NCBI GenBank assembly: GCA_949927455.1
Contig: CATLEX010000005.1
Location: forward strand, 1-39,380
DNA from: an uncultured Clostridia bacterium
Lineage (GTDB): Bacteria > Bacillota > Clostridia > TANB77 > CAG-508
Length of the DNA stretch: 39,380 nucleotides
Direction: 5' to 3'
Made by a program: the position numbers and the translations under genes. Shown here piece after piece: positions 29,801 through 39,231 of this stretch. A model generated the notes under the pieces. That model saw only the letters and a program-made list of their open reading frames with translations. It was not told where the DNA came from and ran no database searches. Numbering within the stretch: position 1 is the stretch's first letter; each line of letters begins with the position of its first letter.

Positions 29801-30640
29801 TTTAATATTACCCAATGTGAAAGCACCAATTTTACTACAATTATGTGAATAGTGGTCAGAAAAGAAACCAAAACCATATCCATATTCTGTATCTATTTCA
29901 TATTTCAAGGGTGCATTTAACCCACCACCAGAAATAATAATTTCTGTATCAGTTGATTTAATATTAAGGGTTCCACTTGTTTGAATGTCTACCCCTTGCA
30001 CAAAAGTTTTCGTCATGTTGGTCGTATTCGTTCCAAGTTTATAAGTAAATTTCCAAATTGCTCCATATTTATTTCCAGCTGTTTTGTACCATGTTTTATT
30101 GGATTTATTAAGGCTCAGCATGTACCCTGTCAAAACATCTCCATCTTGTTTAACACGAAGCAACATTCCAGCTGCATTAAAACTATCTCCAAAATCTACT
30201 GAATAATCAAATTGAATTTCTTGTTCTTGCTCTTTTTCTGGTATCATCCAGATAGCATTTTTTCCAAGATATTTCTTATTTCCTTTCATGACAATATCCT
30301 GTCCATTATTTGTAATCTGAATACTACCTATGGTAGAAGATACATCTGTTTTCCATGTAAAAGAATTTTGAATATTAGCTTCAACTGCTTCAATTGCATT
30401 AATTTTGACTCTATCTTCTGCAATTCCTTGATTAATTAATTCCTTTTTCAAATCTTTTTCAAAACTACTAACATCAACTTTTGTTTTTGATTTTGCCAAA
30501 ACAATATCAATCGTCGGACTTGGCATAACATTAACATCTACCGCCTCATTAGCTAGTGCTTGCAACAATGGAAAAAGATATTGAACACATATCATAACAA
30601 TTGTTATAAGCATTACTACACTTCTTTTTGACTTTTTCAT
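26801..30640 (-). CDS. Large cell-wall-anchored surface protein with Ig-like repeats and LPYTG sorting signal
   Basis: Signal peptide; repeated DWTNQPVxxDVxWSDxGGSxxxxYxYxIT...; C-terminal ILPYTGGKDKMGLLIGLSSIVILSISFRKLFSKKGKH. Confidence 0.88.
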   Translation of the reverse strand: MKKSKRSVVMLITIVMICVQYLFPLLQALANEAVDVNVMPSPTIDIVLAKSKTKVDVSSFEKDLKKELINQGIAEDRVKINAIEAVEANIQNSFTWKTDVSSTIGSIQITNNGQDIVMKGNKKYLGKNAIWMIPEKEQEQEIQFDYSVDFGDSFNAAGMLLRVKQDGDVLTGYMLSLNKSNKTWYKTAGNKYGAIWKFTYKLGTNTTNMTKTFVQGVDIQTSGTLNIKSTDTEIIISGGGLNAPLKYEIDTEYGYGFGFFSDHYSHNCSKIGAFTLGNIKLTTTTVKKFKEVLSNPEWRENSLKVLVNVDDSKNEELEDKTQFASLQTRLINEQINSVFWGTDKNKKQFNKVVEANNNHGTFIDNLDYTKAIVETVKYIKSLIDATKSSQYALIGEKVELKVTPESAETNTISPDYPQGKWKVNHDYEYFENHLGQAVNSGKYMSNLKLSFDKTGRYELLYEDGSIASKYIYVHRKPVANFSVERTGNSVVLKSTSYDLDCYSNNNGISEEEWQYKRVGETNWTSGKLTNIEQDEVYVVQLRVKDFQETWSNQATKYVMYSSENLTSTPVASFSIKNSTLSKYEELQVEDSSYDPAGLAITSKIWKVKKDGNVLYTGETPLTNYSDYQVGNYTMSLSVVNQAGKVSEEFSRTFELIEDTIVPEVAVSRANSDWANQPVSIDVNWSDKGGSGFKGYQYGITNSKEAPISWSELILKQNDTIIIASEGEKYLHVKGQDNAGNVSEDIVFGPYKIDLTKPEIESIVPENKDWTNQSIDISVTFSDKGGSEFKGYQYALTTEKATPETWSEMVKEEKATFTISGEAEYYLHLIMYDNAGNESAENIYGPYQVDKTSPEVQVNPSFSDWTNQPVTVDVSWSDEGGSDLQKYKYAITSSGITPEEWKNEVVGKTEPIIIDTEGENYLHIIGCDNAGNESTDNIFGKYKLDFTIPELIGENEINSDTKVSSIKFAAKDDGAGVSKFVVNGTEISGTEYIATSNGDYKFEISDYAGNTLTKDLKITNIYSECDKNLGHPTYDSSYAKCPICDLIEGIKVTSHEKIYEGAAVGISYDNTKKAEIVEYYNNGLDKPSKIGEYLYELKIMYDGNEYKTGIVGTFILKDKPKVENPVDDEKEQEKDEEQKQEVEILYVKSNIYPIENNGNICDVPQNTVVSEFLKNIETNASSAKVYSPENVKLENDKLIENGSALVIQKSAQQKEYKIYVKEENTSENKIETTKKPIKERLSGILPYTGGKDKMGLLIGLSSIVILSISFRKLFSKKGKH

Positions 30641-30791
30641 ACGATTTGCTATTCTCCTTTTATCTACTTTTCTACTTATTTATAATAGTTTTATGAAAAA
30701 ATCAAATATCTTTTTTGTTACAAAACATCTATTTTTCTAGGGACACCTTATTTGTATGTATTATTACATTTTAGTTACAAAATTTAAAAAT

Positions 30792-30820
30792 AAAAAATTC
30801 CAGATTTCTCTGGAATTTTT
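30792..30820 (-). terminator. Terminator of the thioester/DUF11 surface protein gene
   Basis: AAAAATTCCAGATTTCTCTGGAATTTTT stem with T-tract. Confidence 0.75.
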
Positions 30821-30833
30821 CTATTTTACTTTA

Positions 30834-33800
30834 TTATAATACAAATTTCTTAATCATCACAACTCCTGTGCCAATGATTGATAATACTACTGTTGGAAGA
30901 ATCACATATTTTGGTGCGCTACCTGTCGAAATACTCAAAATTACATCTGCTTTATCAATATCATCTTCACCATCTTTTTTGTTGTCTGGTGTTGAGTCAA
31001 TATCGTCTGTGTCATTTGCATCATTATAATCTTGACTAATTTCTGCAACATTTGTTTTTAAACCTAAATTGTCCTCTCCATTAATCCATCTTAAAGTAAC
31101 TGGAACAGTTGCTGACTCTCCTGGTTGTAATAATTTTTTCGATAAAGCATCTGTTACAATAATATTATTCGAAATAGCTGCCCAATCTTTATTATCCCCT
31201 TCTACAAATTGCAAACCTTCTGGAATATAATCTTTAATTTCTGTTGCATAACCTGGAATTGTTCCTTCATTTGTAATTGTAATATTATAAACAAATTTCA
31301 CAATTGTTGAATTAATTTTCTTTCTATTAATTTCAACTTTTAGCAACTGACCATCTTTTGCTGGATATTCTGTTGTAGAATCTCCAACTGTTACTACTGC
31401 TTTTGCTAAATCTTTCTTTAATGCCAAGTCAAAATATCCTACATGAACTCTTTCTTTGTCAATATCATCTTCGCCATCTTTTTTGTTATCTGGTGTTGAA
31501 TCAATATCGTCAATTTCATTTCCGTCTTTATCTGTATCTTTTGTAATTTCTGCTGTATTTGTAATCGTATCATTTGAAGATTTTGCATTTACTGAAAACA
31601 CTGCTTTTACATCTAAGTAATATAAATTTCCAGTTTTTGTATCAAGTGCTTTCAATAAAGCATCTTCTTTTCTAGCTTCTGATTTTTGCTTTGATAAATA
31701 ATCTGTTCGAATTTCTACTGCTTTGCTACTATCTGATGTTTCATTTCCATTATTATCATACATTTTCCAACCATATTTTTTATTTGTTTCATCTTTACTA
31801 TCAAAAACTAACCCATTTGGAATGTCGTCTCCAATCTCTGCTGCATAACCATCAACTCCACCTTCATTATATACTCGAATGGTATATGTTACTTTATCTC
31901 CATTGTTTACTTCTAAAGCTGTTTGTGGATGTGAATATGTTATTTTTCCATCTTGATAATTAACTTTTGGAACTCTATCTGTAATTTCTTTGCTATTTAC
32001 TGCTGTAATAAATTTCTGTAAAGCCAAGTCAAATTTGTTTTCTTCCATTGTTAAAATTTCATAATCATTATCATCTTCGTTACTATCTTTGCCATTCCAT
32101 GGCATATCGTTATTTGGTGTAGAATCTCTGTCATTTACTTCATTTTTGTCAGCATCTAAATCTTCTGTAACTTCTGCAACATTTTTCAAATTTAAACTAT
32201 TTCCTAATACAATACAAGTTACTTGTACATCTTTATAAGACAATTTGTCTGAACCATCATAGCTATTAATTAAATTTTTAGTATTAGTTGAACTTAAAGC
32301 AGTTGTTGTAATTGACATACAAGCGTCTTCATTGGTAGATGTAGCTTTCTTCCAATCATCTCCCACTACAACATCCACATTTTTTAAATCTGTAATGCCT
32401 GTAAAATCTTCTTTTTTCAAATTCTTTGTCCCATCTGTTATATCTGTTAACTTAATGGTTTTTAAATCACCACTCGTTCCTTTATTGATTGCCCAAGCAT
32501 TATCAATATTTTCATTATAATTTACTAAAAATCCTAAACCATCTGGTAAATAATCTGTTACTTTTTCTGCATAACCATCAACTTCACCTTCGTTATAAAC
32601 TCGAATGGTATATGTTACGATATCTCCCGCCTTCACTAAAACTGGCGTTTTTACTGTTGTATATTTCGCAGTAGTTTGTCCATTTTTCAATGGTGTCGTA
32701 TCAACAACTGGTTCTCTTTTTGGTTCAACTGCTTTTCCATTTACTTTTGTGATAAATTTTTGTAAGCTTAAGTCAAATGCTTTTCCTGCAATCATTACTT
32801 TTTCAAAATCGTCGTCATCTTCATAACCTTTATAATAGAAATCTGATTTTGATAAATCTTTTTCTCCACTTGTTCCAATGTAGTCAGATAAAATAGAATC
32901 TGTTGCAAAATTTCTTGGTGTAGAATCTCTATCCTCAATATCATCTTCTACAATTTCTGCTATGTTTGTTAAGATTTGACCTGCTACTATGTCATCTGTT
33001 ATTTTACATACAATGTCTACACTAACGGTTGAAATATTTCCATTTTCTTTATTAAATGCTGGAATAGCATTGTCTTTTGTAAAAGTTGTTGTAGCAACTG
33101 TTCCAATTACTTTATCTCCATCTTTTTTCTCACTAACTTGCCAATCATATTTGCTATTTGTTTCATTATCTGCTACGACTTCTAAACCATTTGGCAAATA
33201 ATCTGCTACTTCAAGTGCTTTTCCTTCTAAATCACCTTCGTTAAATACTGTCATTCGATAAGTTACAGTATCACCAACTTTTACTTCTATTGGTTGTTTC
33301 TTATGTCTATATTCTGCAGTTGTAACATCTCCATTCGCTAAACCTCTTACATCAACAGTTGGAACTCTATCTGTTATTTCTTTGTCATTGACTGCTATAA
33401 TATATTTTCTTAAAGCCAAATCAGCCTTTGGCTCTTCACCTTCAATTTTAACTGCAACATTATCTGTTATTGTATCTCCTTCTTTAGTAAGTAACACAAG
33501 TGGTTGATAGGTTGGATTGCTAGCAGCCCACACAGAAGCTTTTGTACCAAATTTGCTATAAGACAAATTCAATTTTAGATTTTCAATTGTATTACCCTCT
33601 GCTTGCAAATAAATATAATAATTGGTATCAAAAATTTCATTTACTTTTTTAGAAATTGTGTTTCCATCTTCATCTTTTATCGTATATTTTGATGTAGGAA
33701 TTTCACTATTTCCGTCTGTTAATGTAATTTGATAATCACTACTTGATAAATCTCCTAATGGTGCAGTTACTCTAAATGGTCCTACTTTATAAAAATCTCC

Positions 33801-34733
33801 TTCTCTTTCACAAGTGATATCTCTGCTACTAATAGTTGGATATGTTGCTGAACCTGCTGGCTTGAATTCTTCATTTTTATGTTTCAAAGCTTCATTTACC
33901 AAATATTGATATAAAACAGTAAGCCATTCATGTTTCTCTGTACTCACACTATCTGTCACTTGCGAAATTGCTTCTTTTTTATCAATTGTTGGCAATTTCA
34001 AACTGCCATCTGCATTAGTTTGTACAAAAGGAACTCCTTGAATTGTATTTTCTCCATTATTCGTAAAATACCAAATTGCCCATTGTTGAATAACTTCAAT
34101 ATCATCGTCTGTAATTTCAGCTTTAATATCATCTAATGTTGCTGCATCTTCATAACCAGAATGAATAACATTATCAAATGCACGATTTAGCAAAGCATCT
34201 TTTAGTACTTGTCTTTGCGCTGCTGAATTCATTTGCTTTCTTAAATATAAGTTGTCCAATAACCAACATAAAGCATTGTAGTGTTCGTCACTCATATTAA
34301 AAGTGGTAGGTTTTCCTGCAAAAAAGTCTTCAATTGTTCTTGTGTATTCAATCGAACCAATAACGCCTTGGTCATTAATTGTTGGAAAAGAGTTATTTCC
34401 ATCTAAACAGTAAAAAGCATCTGAATATAAATAGGCACCCGCAGAACTTTTGTCATCTTCTCTGACAATTTTTAAAATATCTGTTTTTCCATCTCCACCA
34501 AATATGTATTGATATTGCCTTCTGTCATATTTATCTTCCCCATCTTCAGACAAACTTTCACTCGATTCTGGTCCACCTTCATGGAACTTCAAAGACATCA
34601 AGTTTACTTTATTGACGTTGTTATCTTTTTCATTTGTCAAGGCTTCTGCTAATACTACACTTGCATGTGGTATAATTAATGTAGCAATACAAATTGTAGC
34701 AATTAGCATTTTAAAAAATTTCCTTTTTATCAT
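30834..34733 (-). CDS. Large surface protein: thioester (TED) domain plus multiple DUF11 repeats, C-terminal TM tail
   Basis: Signal peptide; YCLDGNNSF and QQWAIWYFTNNGE (TED Cys/Gln motifs); repeated DLALxKFI..VNxKxI.DR.P.V...VKxGDxVTYxIRVYNEGxxxGYAxxIxDYxPxGL; no LPxTG, ends PTVVLSIIGTGVVMIKKFVL. Confidence 0.85.
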   Translation of the reverse strand: MIKRKFFKMLIATICIATLIIPHASVVLAEALTNEKDNNVNKVNLMSLKFHEGGPESSESLSEDGEDKYDRRQYQYIFGGDGKTDILKIVREDDKSSAGAYLYSDAFYCLDGNNSFPTINDQGVIGSIEYTRTIEDFFAGKPTTFNMSDEHYNALCWLLDNLYLRKQMNSAAQRQVLKDALLNRAFDNVIHSGYEDAATLDDIKAEITDDDIEVIQQWAIWYFTNNGENTIQGVPFVQTNADGSLKLPTIDKKEAISQVTDSVSTEKHEWLTVLYQYLVNEALKHKNEEFKPAGSATYPTISSRDITCEREGDFYKVGPFRVTAPLGDLSSSDYQITLTDGNSEIPTSKYTIKDEDGNTISKKVNEIFDTNYYIYLQAEGNTIENLKLNLSYSKFGTKASVWAASNPTYQPLVLLTKEGDTITDNVAVKIEGEEPKADLALRKYIIAVNDKEITDRVPTVDVRGLANGDVTTAEYRHKKQPIEVKVGDTVTYRMTVFNEGDLEGKALEVADYLPNGLEVVADNETNSKYDWQVSEKKDGDKVIGTVATTTFTKDNAIPAFNKENGNISTVSVDIVCKITDDIVAGQILTNIAEIVEDDIEDRDSTPRNFATDSILSDYIGTSGEKDLSKSDFYYKGYEDDDDFEKVMIAGKAFDLSLQKFITKVNGKAVEPKREPVVDTTPLKNGQTTAKYTTVKTPVLVKAGDIVTYTIRVYNEGEVDGYAEKVTDYLPDGLGFLVNYNENIDNAWAINKGTSGDLKTIKLTDITDGTKNLKKEDFTGITDLKNVDVVVGDDWKKATSTNEDACMSITTTALSSTNTKNLINSYDGSDKLSYKDVQVTCIVLGNSLNLKNVAEVTEDLDADKNEVNDRDSTPNNDMPWNGKDSNEDDNDYEILTMEENKFDLALQKFITAVNSKEITDRVPKVNYQDGKITYSHPQTALEVNNGDKVTYTIRVYNEGGVDGYAAEIGDDIPNGLVFDSKDETNKKYGWKMYDNNGNETSDSSKAVEIRTDYLSKQKSEARKEDALLKALDTKTGNLYYLDVKAVFSVNAKSSNDTITNTAEITKDTDKDGNEIDDIDSTPDNKKDGEDDIDKERVHVGYFDLALKKDLAKAVVTVGDSTTEYPAKDGQLLKVEINRKKINSTIVKFVYNITITNEGTIPGYATEIKDYIPEGLQFVEGDNKDWAAISNNIIVTDALSKKLLQPGESATVPVTLRWINGEDNLGLKTNVAEISQDYNDANDTDDIDSTPDNKKDGEDDIDKADVILSISTGSAPKYVILPTVVLSIIGTGVVMIKKFVL

Positions 34734-34815
34734 TTATTTTTACCATCCTTTATAAAATAGTTCACTTGTGTAAATATTTTTACATCTATTCTTTTTTATT
34801 ATAAACTATTTGAAC

Positions 34816-34844
34816 AAAAAAAGCAAGACTTATCTTGCTTTTTT
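34816..34844 (-). terminator. Terminator of the ABC transporter operon
   Basis: AAAAAAAGCAAGACTTATCTTGCTTTTTT. Confidence 0.8.
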
Positions 34845-34862
34845 ATCAATATTTTTTGGCTT

Positions 34863-36608
34863 TTATCCTAGACTTTCGTAATAGGCATTATACAGTTTTG
34901 AATAATAGCCATCTGTTTGAAGTAACGTTTCATGATTTCCCTCTTCTACAATGCTTCCATTATCTAACACAATGATTTTATCAACATTTACAATTGTAGA
35001 CAATCTATGAGCTATAAATATAGAAGTTTTATTAGCTGATAATCGGTCAATTGATTTTTGTATAAGACTTTCTGTGTAAGTATCAATATTTGCAGTCGCC
35101 TCATCTAATACAAATATATTTGGATTATTGGCAAATACACGAGCAAATGCAATAAGCTGCTTTTGGCCTTCTGAATACGAATTTCCTCTTTCATTCGAAA
35201 TATGCTCCATGCCATCTGGAAAAGAGTTTACAAATTCGTCTGCTGATGCCAATTCAATAGCTTCTTCTACATCCATATCATCTAAATTTTTGTACAATTT
35301 GATATTATCTTTAATGCTTTTTGCAAAAATAAATGGGTCCTGCAAAATAATACCAATATTAGAACGCAAGCTTCTCAAATTAATGTCCTTAATATTAATG
35401 TCGTCTAGCAAAATTTCACCTTTTTGAATTTCATAAAAACGATTAATTAAATTTGTAATTGTCGTTTTACCAGAACCAGTTTTTCCAACTAAAGCAATAC
35501 TTTCTCCAGGATTAATCGTGAAACTAACATCTTTTAAAATCCAATTTTCACCATTGTCATAAGAAAACCAAACATTCTTAAATTCAATTTTTCCTTTGAC
35601 TTCTTTTAACGTAATTCCAGTTTCAAAATCTTCTAAAAATTCTTTTTGGTCTAATATATCATAAATTTTATCAATTGAAACAAATGCTTCTTGCACAGTT
35701 TCAATATTTTCTATAATCCTTGTAATTGGCTCAAATAACTGCGACATATACGTAATAAAAGCATAAATAAATCCCACTTCTAACGAAATTCCAAAAATAT
35801 GATTAGTACAAACTACTACAATAATGGCAATTCCAATTTTTTCAAGAACTGTCATCAAAGCAGGAAGTAAACCTTCTATCACACCTGTTTTTACTCTTGC
35901 TTTAAAATAATCTTCTGTGTAATCTTCACATTCTGCTTGTTTTTCTTTTTGAATATTAAATACTTTTATAATTTTTGCTCCATAAATCGACTCCGCCAAA
36001 AACGTATTCAAATTTGTTCGAATAGCTTTGGAAACATCATATTGCTTGTGCAAAATTCCCGTTAAAGTCCACGAAAACAAAACAATAAATGGCACAACCA
36101 CAAAAGCAAGCAATCCTAATTTCCAGTTAAAATATAGCATAATTCCTGCAATCGCAAAAATTAAAATAATATCTTTAATAATCGTTGCTACAATATCTTT
36201 AAATAAGGAAGAAATATCTTCCACATCATTGGTAATTCGGACAAAAAGCTTTCCTGCTGATGTTTTATCATGAAAAGTAACATTCGTATTTTGCGAAAAC
36301 TTAAATAACTTATTTCTTAAAGAATAAATAACCTCTTCTCCCATTAAATTCACAGTTGTTGTTGTAATAAAATCAATAATATTTCCCAAAAGCACAATTC
36401 CAATATAAATTGCACCCAGCATAGAAACTGTTATTGCTCCTTTTTGAAAAACACCTTTACTAATGTACTCATCAATCGCCACTTCCAGTATATACGGTTT
36501 TACAATTTCACCAATTCCAATTAATAAAGAAAGAATAGATGTAATGATAATCGTTTTTTTATGTGGTTTTGCCAATTCTAGCACTCTTGCCATTGACTTA
36601 CTTTTCAT
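34863..36608 (-). CDS. ABC exporter, permease/ATP-binding half-transporter
   Basis: GKTGSGKTTITNL (Walker A), YSEGQKQLIAFARV, FVLDEATANID. Confidence 0.95.
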   Translation of the reverse strand: MKSKSMARVLELAKPHKKTIIITSILSLLIGIGEIVKPYILEVAIDEYISKGVFQKGAITVSMLGAIYIGIVLLGNIIDFITTTTVNLMGEEVIYSLRNKLFKFSQNTNVTFHDKTSAGKLFVRITNDVEDISSLFKDIVATIIKDIILIFAIAGIMLYFNWKLGLLAFVVVPFIVLFSWTLTGILHKQYDVSKAIRTNLNTFLAESIYGAKIIKVFNIQKEKQAECEDYTEDYFKARVKTGVIEGLLPALMTVLEKIGIAIIVVVCTNHIFGISLEVGFIYAFITYMSQLFEPITRIIENIETVQEAFVSIDKIYDILDQKEFLEDFETGITLKEVKGKIEFKNVWFSYDNGENWILKDVSFTINPGESIALVGKTGSGKTTITNLINRFYEIQKGEILLDDINIKDINLRSLRSNIGIILQDPFIFAKSIKDNIKLYKNLDDMDVEEAIELASADEFVNSFPDGMEHISNERGNSYSEGQKQLIAFARVFANNPNIFVLDEATANIDTYTESLIQKSIDRLSANKTSIFIAHRLSTIVNVDKIIVLDNGSIVEEGNHETLLQTDGYYSKLYNAYYESLG

Positions 36609-36617
36609 AAGTTCCTC

Positions 36618-38423
36618 CTAATCTATAATCGCTTCTTCTTTTGAAGATTGTTGAGAATATAACTTGTTGTATAATCCTCTTCTATTAATTAATGTTTCAT
36701 GATTTCCTACTTCTATCATATTGCCTTCATCTAAAACGATAATTTTATCTGCATCTTTCACATCAGAAATTCGGTTAGAAATAATGATACAAGTTTTTCC
36801 TTTTGTTAATTCCTTAATATTTTTTAGTAAAGCTTCTTCGGTTCGGTTATCTAAAGCACAAAAAGTATCATCAAAAATAACAATATTACTTTTTTGCAAA
36901 AATGCCCTTGAAACAACCACTCTCTGCTTTTGTCCACCTGATAAGTCAACTCCTCTAGGTCCTCCAATTTCTGTATAAATTCCTTCTTCCATCTTATTTA
37001 TTTCATCTGAAATAATTGCTTTTTTGGTACTTTCCATAATTTCGTCGTCTTCGTAATCATCACGAAATAAACAAATATTGTCTTTCAACGTACTAGAAAA
37101 CAAAAACGCATCTTGTGTAATATAACAAATACTTTTTCTTAAAATACCAAGAGGAATGTCATTAATATCCTTTCCACCAATTGTAATTTTTCCATCTGGC
37201 ACAGGATATAGTTTTAACAATAAATTCATAAGTGTCGTTTTTCCACTACCAATTGTACCAATAATTCCTAAAGTTTCCCCTTCTTTAATTTCAAGATTAA
37301 TGTGATTTAGCGCAACTTCAATATTTTGCGTATAGTTATAAGTCAAATCCTTAATGACAATATCACCAGAAATTAAATTTTCTGATTTTAAATTTGAAAC
37401 TGAAACTTTTTCTCTCTCTAATTCAAACACTTTTGATAATCTTTGATATGAGATCTGTGCTCTTTTAAAACGTGAAATTAATCCTGGTATCCATGAAACT
37501 GGATTAACAAACAATCCAATATATCCATTAAATGCAATAAACTCACCAGTCGTAATGGTGCCTTCCAAAACCAATTTTGAGCCATATATCAAAGAAATTC
37601 CATAACACAAGCCAAAACAAATATTAATGCAAGTTGAAAGCAATGTAGAATGTACATCAACTGCATTATTCGCTTGTTTTAAGAAACGATTTCTTTTAAT
37701 GAATTCTTTGAGTTGGCTCATTTCACCTGAATATGCTTTTGTGGTTTTGATACTATCTGTACTTTCTTGCACAAACTCTGACATAGCTGTGTAACATTTC
37801 TGCGATTTCTTAAAACTAATTTCCACATATTTTTTTATTCTTACTACAAGATAACTTGTCACAATAATAGGGCACATTGTAACAAGTGTTAATTTTACAT
37901 TTACACCTGTCATCATTTGATAAGTCGCCATAATTAAGATTGCTATAATTCTAGAGCCAAGTGAAACTGCTCGATATAAAAACACTCGCATTTCACCAAT
38001 ATCTTTTGTAAAATATGACATGAATTCACCATTTTTTATAGTTTGTAATTGAACCATTTTTATTTTCATAAATTGGTCAAACAACTTATTTTTCAAATCT
38101 TTTTCAAATCCACGAACAATAATGCCAACACTATATCTCCATGGCATTCTCACAAGCAACAAACCAATAGCAGAAAGCACAAGAAACATTGCTTGCCTAA
38201 CAATCAATTCTTTATTTCCTTCTATATTATATAACAAATCTACTATTTTTCCGATAATTTGTGGTGGAATGGTTAGCAAATACATATTAATGGCAATAAA
38301 AGTCCACACAATGACAAATTGTATTTTATATTTCTTTAGTATTTTGATAATTATATTTTTCATTTGTCTTTCTCCATCTCCAAACTTCCCTTCTATTTTA
38401 TAATAAAAAAACGAATAATTCAA
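36618..38423 (-). CDS. ABC exporter, permease/ATP-binding half-transporter (partner)
   Basis: GTIGSGKTTLMNLL, DLSGGQKQRVVVSRAF, IVIFDDTFCALD. Confidence 0.95.
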   Translation of the reverse strand: MNYSFFYYKIEGKFGDGERQMKNIIIKILKKYKIQFVIVWTFIAINMYLLTIPPQIIGKIVDLLYNIEGNKELIVRQAMFLVLSAIGLLLVRMPWRYSVGIIVRGFEKDLKNKLFDQFMKIKMVQLQTIKNGEFMSYFTKDIGEMRVFLYRAVSLGSRIIAILIMATYQMMTGVNVKLTLVTMCPIIVTSYLVVRIKKYVEISFKKSQKCYTAMSEFVQESTDSIKTTKAYSGEMSQLKEFIKRNRFLKQANNAVDVHSTLLSTCINICFGLCYGISLIYGSKLVLEGTITTGEFIAFNGYIGLFVNPVSWIPGLISRFKRAQISYQRLSKVFELEREKVSVSNLKSENLISGDIVIKDLTYNYTQNIEVALNHINLEIKEGETLGIIGTIGSGKTTLMNLLLKLYPVPDGKITIGGKDINDIPLGILRKSICYITQDAFLFSSTLKDNICLFRDDYEDDEIMESTKKAIISDEINKMEEGIYTEIGGPRGVDLSGGQKQRVVVSRAFLQKSNIVIFDDTFCALDNRTEEALLKNIKELTKGKTCIIISNRISDVKDADKIIVLDEGNMIEVGNHETLINRRGLYNKLYSQQSSKEEAIID

Positions 38424-38488
38424 TAGGAAAATTTAATTATTTTTATCATATCTTTTCAATAATTTTCATATATTATATTGGTGATTTT

Positions 38489-39193
38489 ATGATTATTTTA
38501 AATAGAAAAAAAATCGTTTTTATTCTCTCTTGCATGATTATTTCAGTTTTATTTTTTAACCTTACAACTAGGGAGCTACAAACAGTTCCAACTTCTTCTT
38601 TGCCAATTTCTAATCATGTTGTTATTTTAGATGCAGGACACGGATTGCCTGATGGTGGTGCAGTTGCAGAAGATGGAACTTATGAATCTTCTATTAATTT
38701 ATCTATTGTAGAAAAACTACAAAAGTTGCTCGAATCCTCCTCTTGCACCGTTATTTTAACTCGTTCTGATGAAAATGGAATTTATGAATTGGATAGTGAT
38801 ACTATTCGAAAAAAGAAAATTTCTGACATGAAAAATAGAGCTGAAATTGGAAATACCTCTAATGCAGAAATTTTTGTTTCTATTCATTTAAACAAAATTC
38901 CAAGCACCAAATATAGCGGTTGGCAAACCTTTTATAAAAAAGATAATGACAACAGCTTAAAGCTTGCCAACTGTATTCAAGATAATTTGAATTATGCTAT
39001 TCAAAAGGAAAACAAACGAGTTCCTGAAAAAGTACCTGACATTTATCTATCTAAAAATTTAGAAATTCCTTTTACGATTGTAGAATGTGGTTTTTTGTCA
39101 AATTCAAATGAGCTTTCTTTGCTAAAAACCGATAATTATCAAGAAGTGCTTGCTTGGGGAATTTATACTGGAATTATGGATTATTTCAAATAA
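38489..39193 (+). CDS. cwlD: N-acetylmuramoyl-L-alanine amidase (Amidase_3, CwlD-like)
   Basis: VVILDAGHGLPDGGAVAEDGTYESSINLSI, FVSIHLNKIPSTKYSGWQTFY, TIVECGFLSNSNEL. Confidence 0.9.
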   Translation: MIILNRKKIVFILSCMIISVLFFNLTTRELQTVPTSSLPISNHVVILDAGHGLPDGGAVAEDGTYESSINLSIVEKLQKLLESSSCTVILTRSDENGIYELDSDTIRKKKISDMKNRAEIGNTSNAEIFVSIHLNKIPSTKYSGWQTFYKKDNDNSLKLANCIQDNLNYAIQKENKRVPEKVPDIYLSKNLEIPFTIVECGFLSNSNELSLLKTDNYQEVLAWGIYTGIMDYFK

Positions 39194-39197
39194 AAAC

Positions 39198-39231
39198 AAA
39201 TATGTGGTAATTAAATCATTACCACATATTT
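39198..39231. terminator. Bidirectional terminator hairpin
   Basis: AAATATGTGGTAAT-TAAATC-ATTACCACATATTT, perfect 14-bp stem. Confidence 0.8.
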
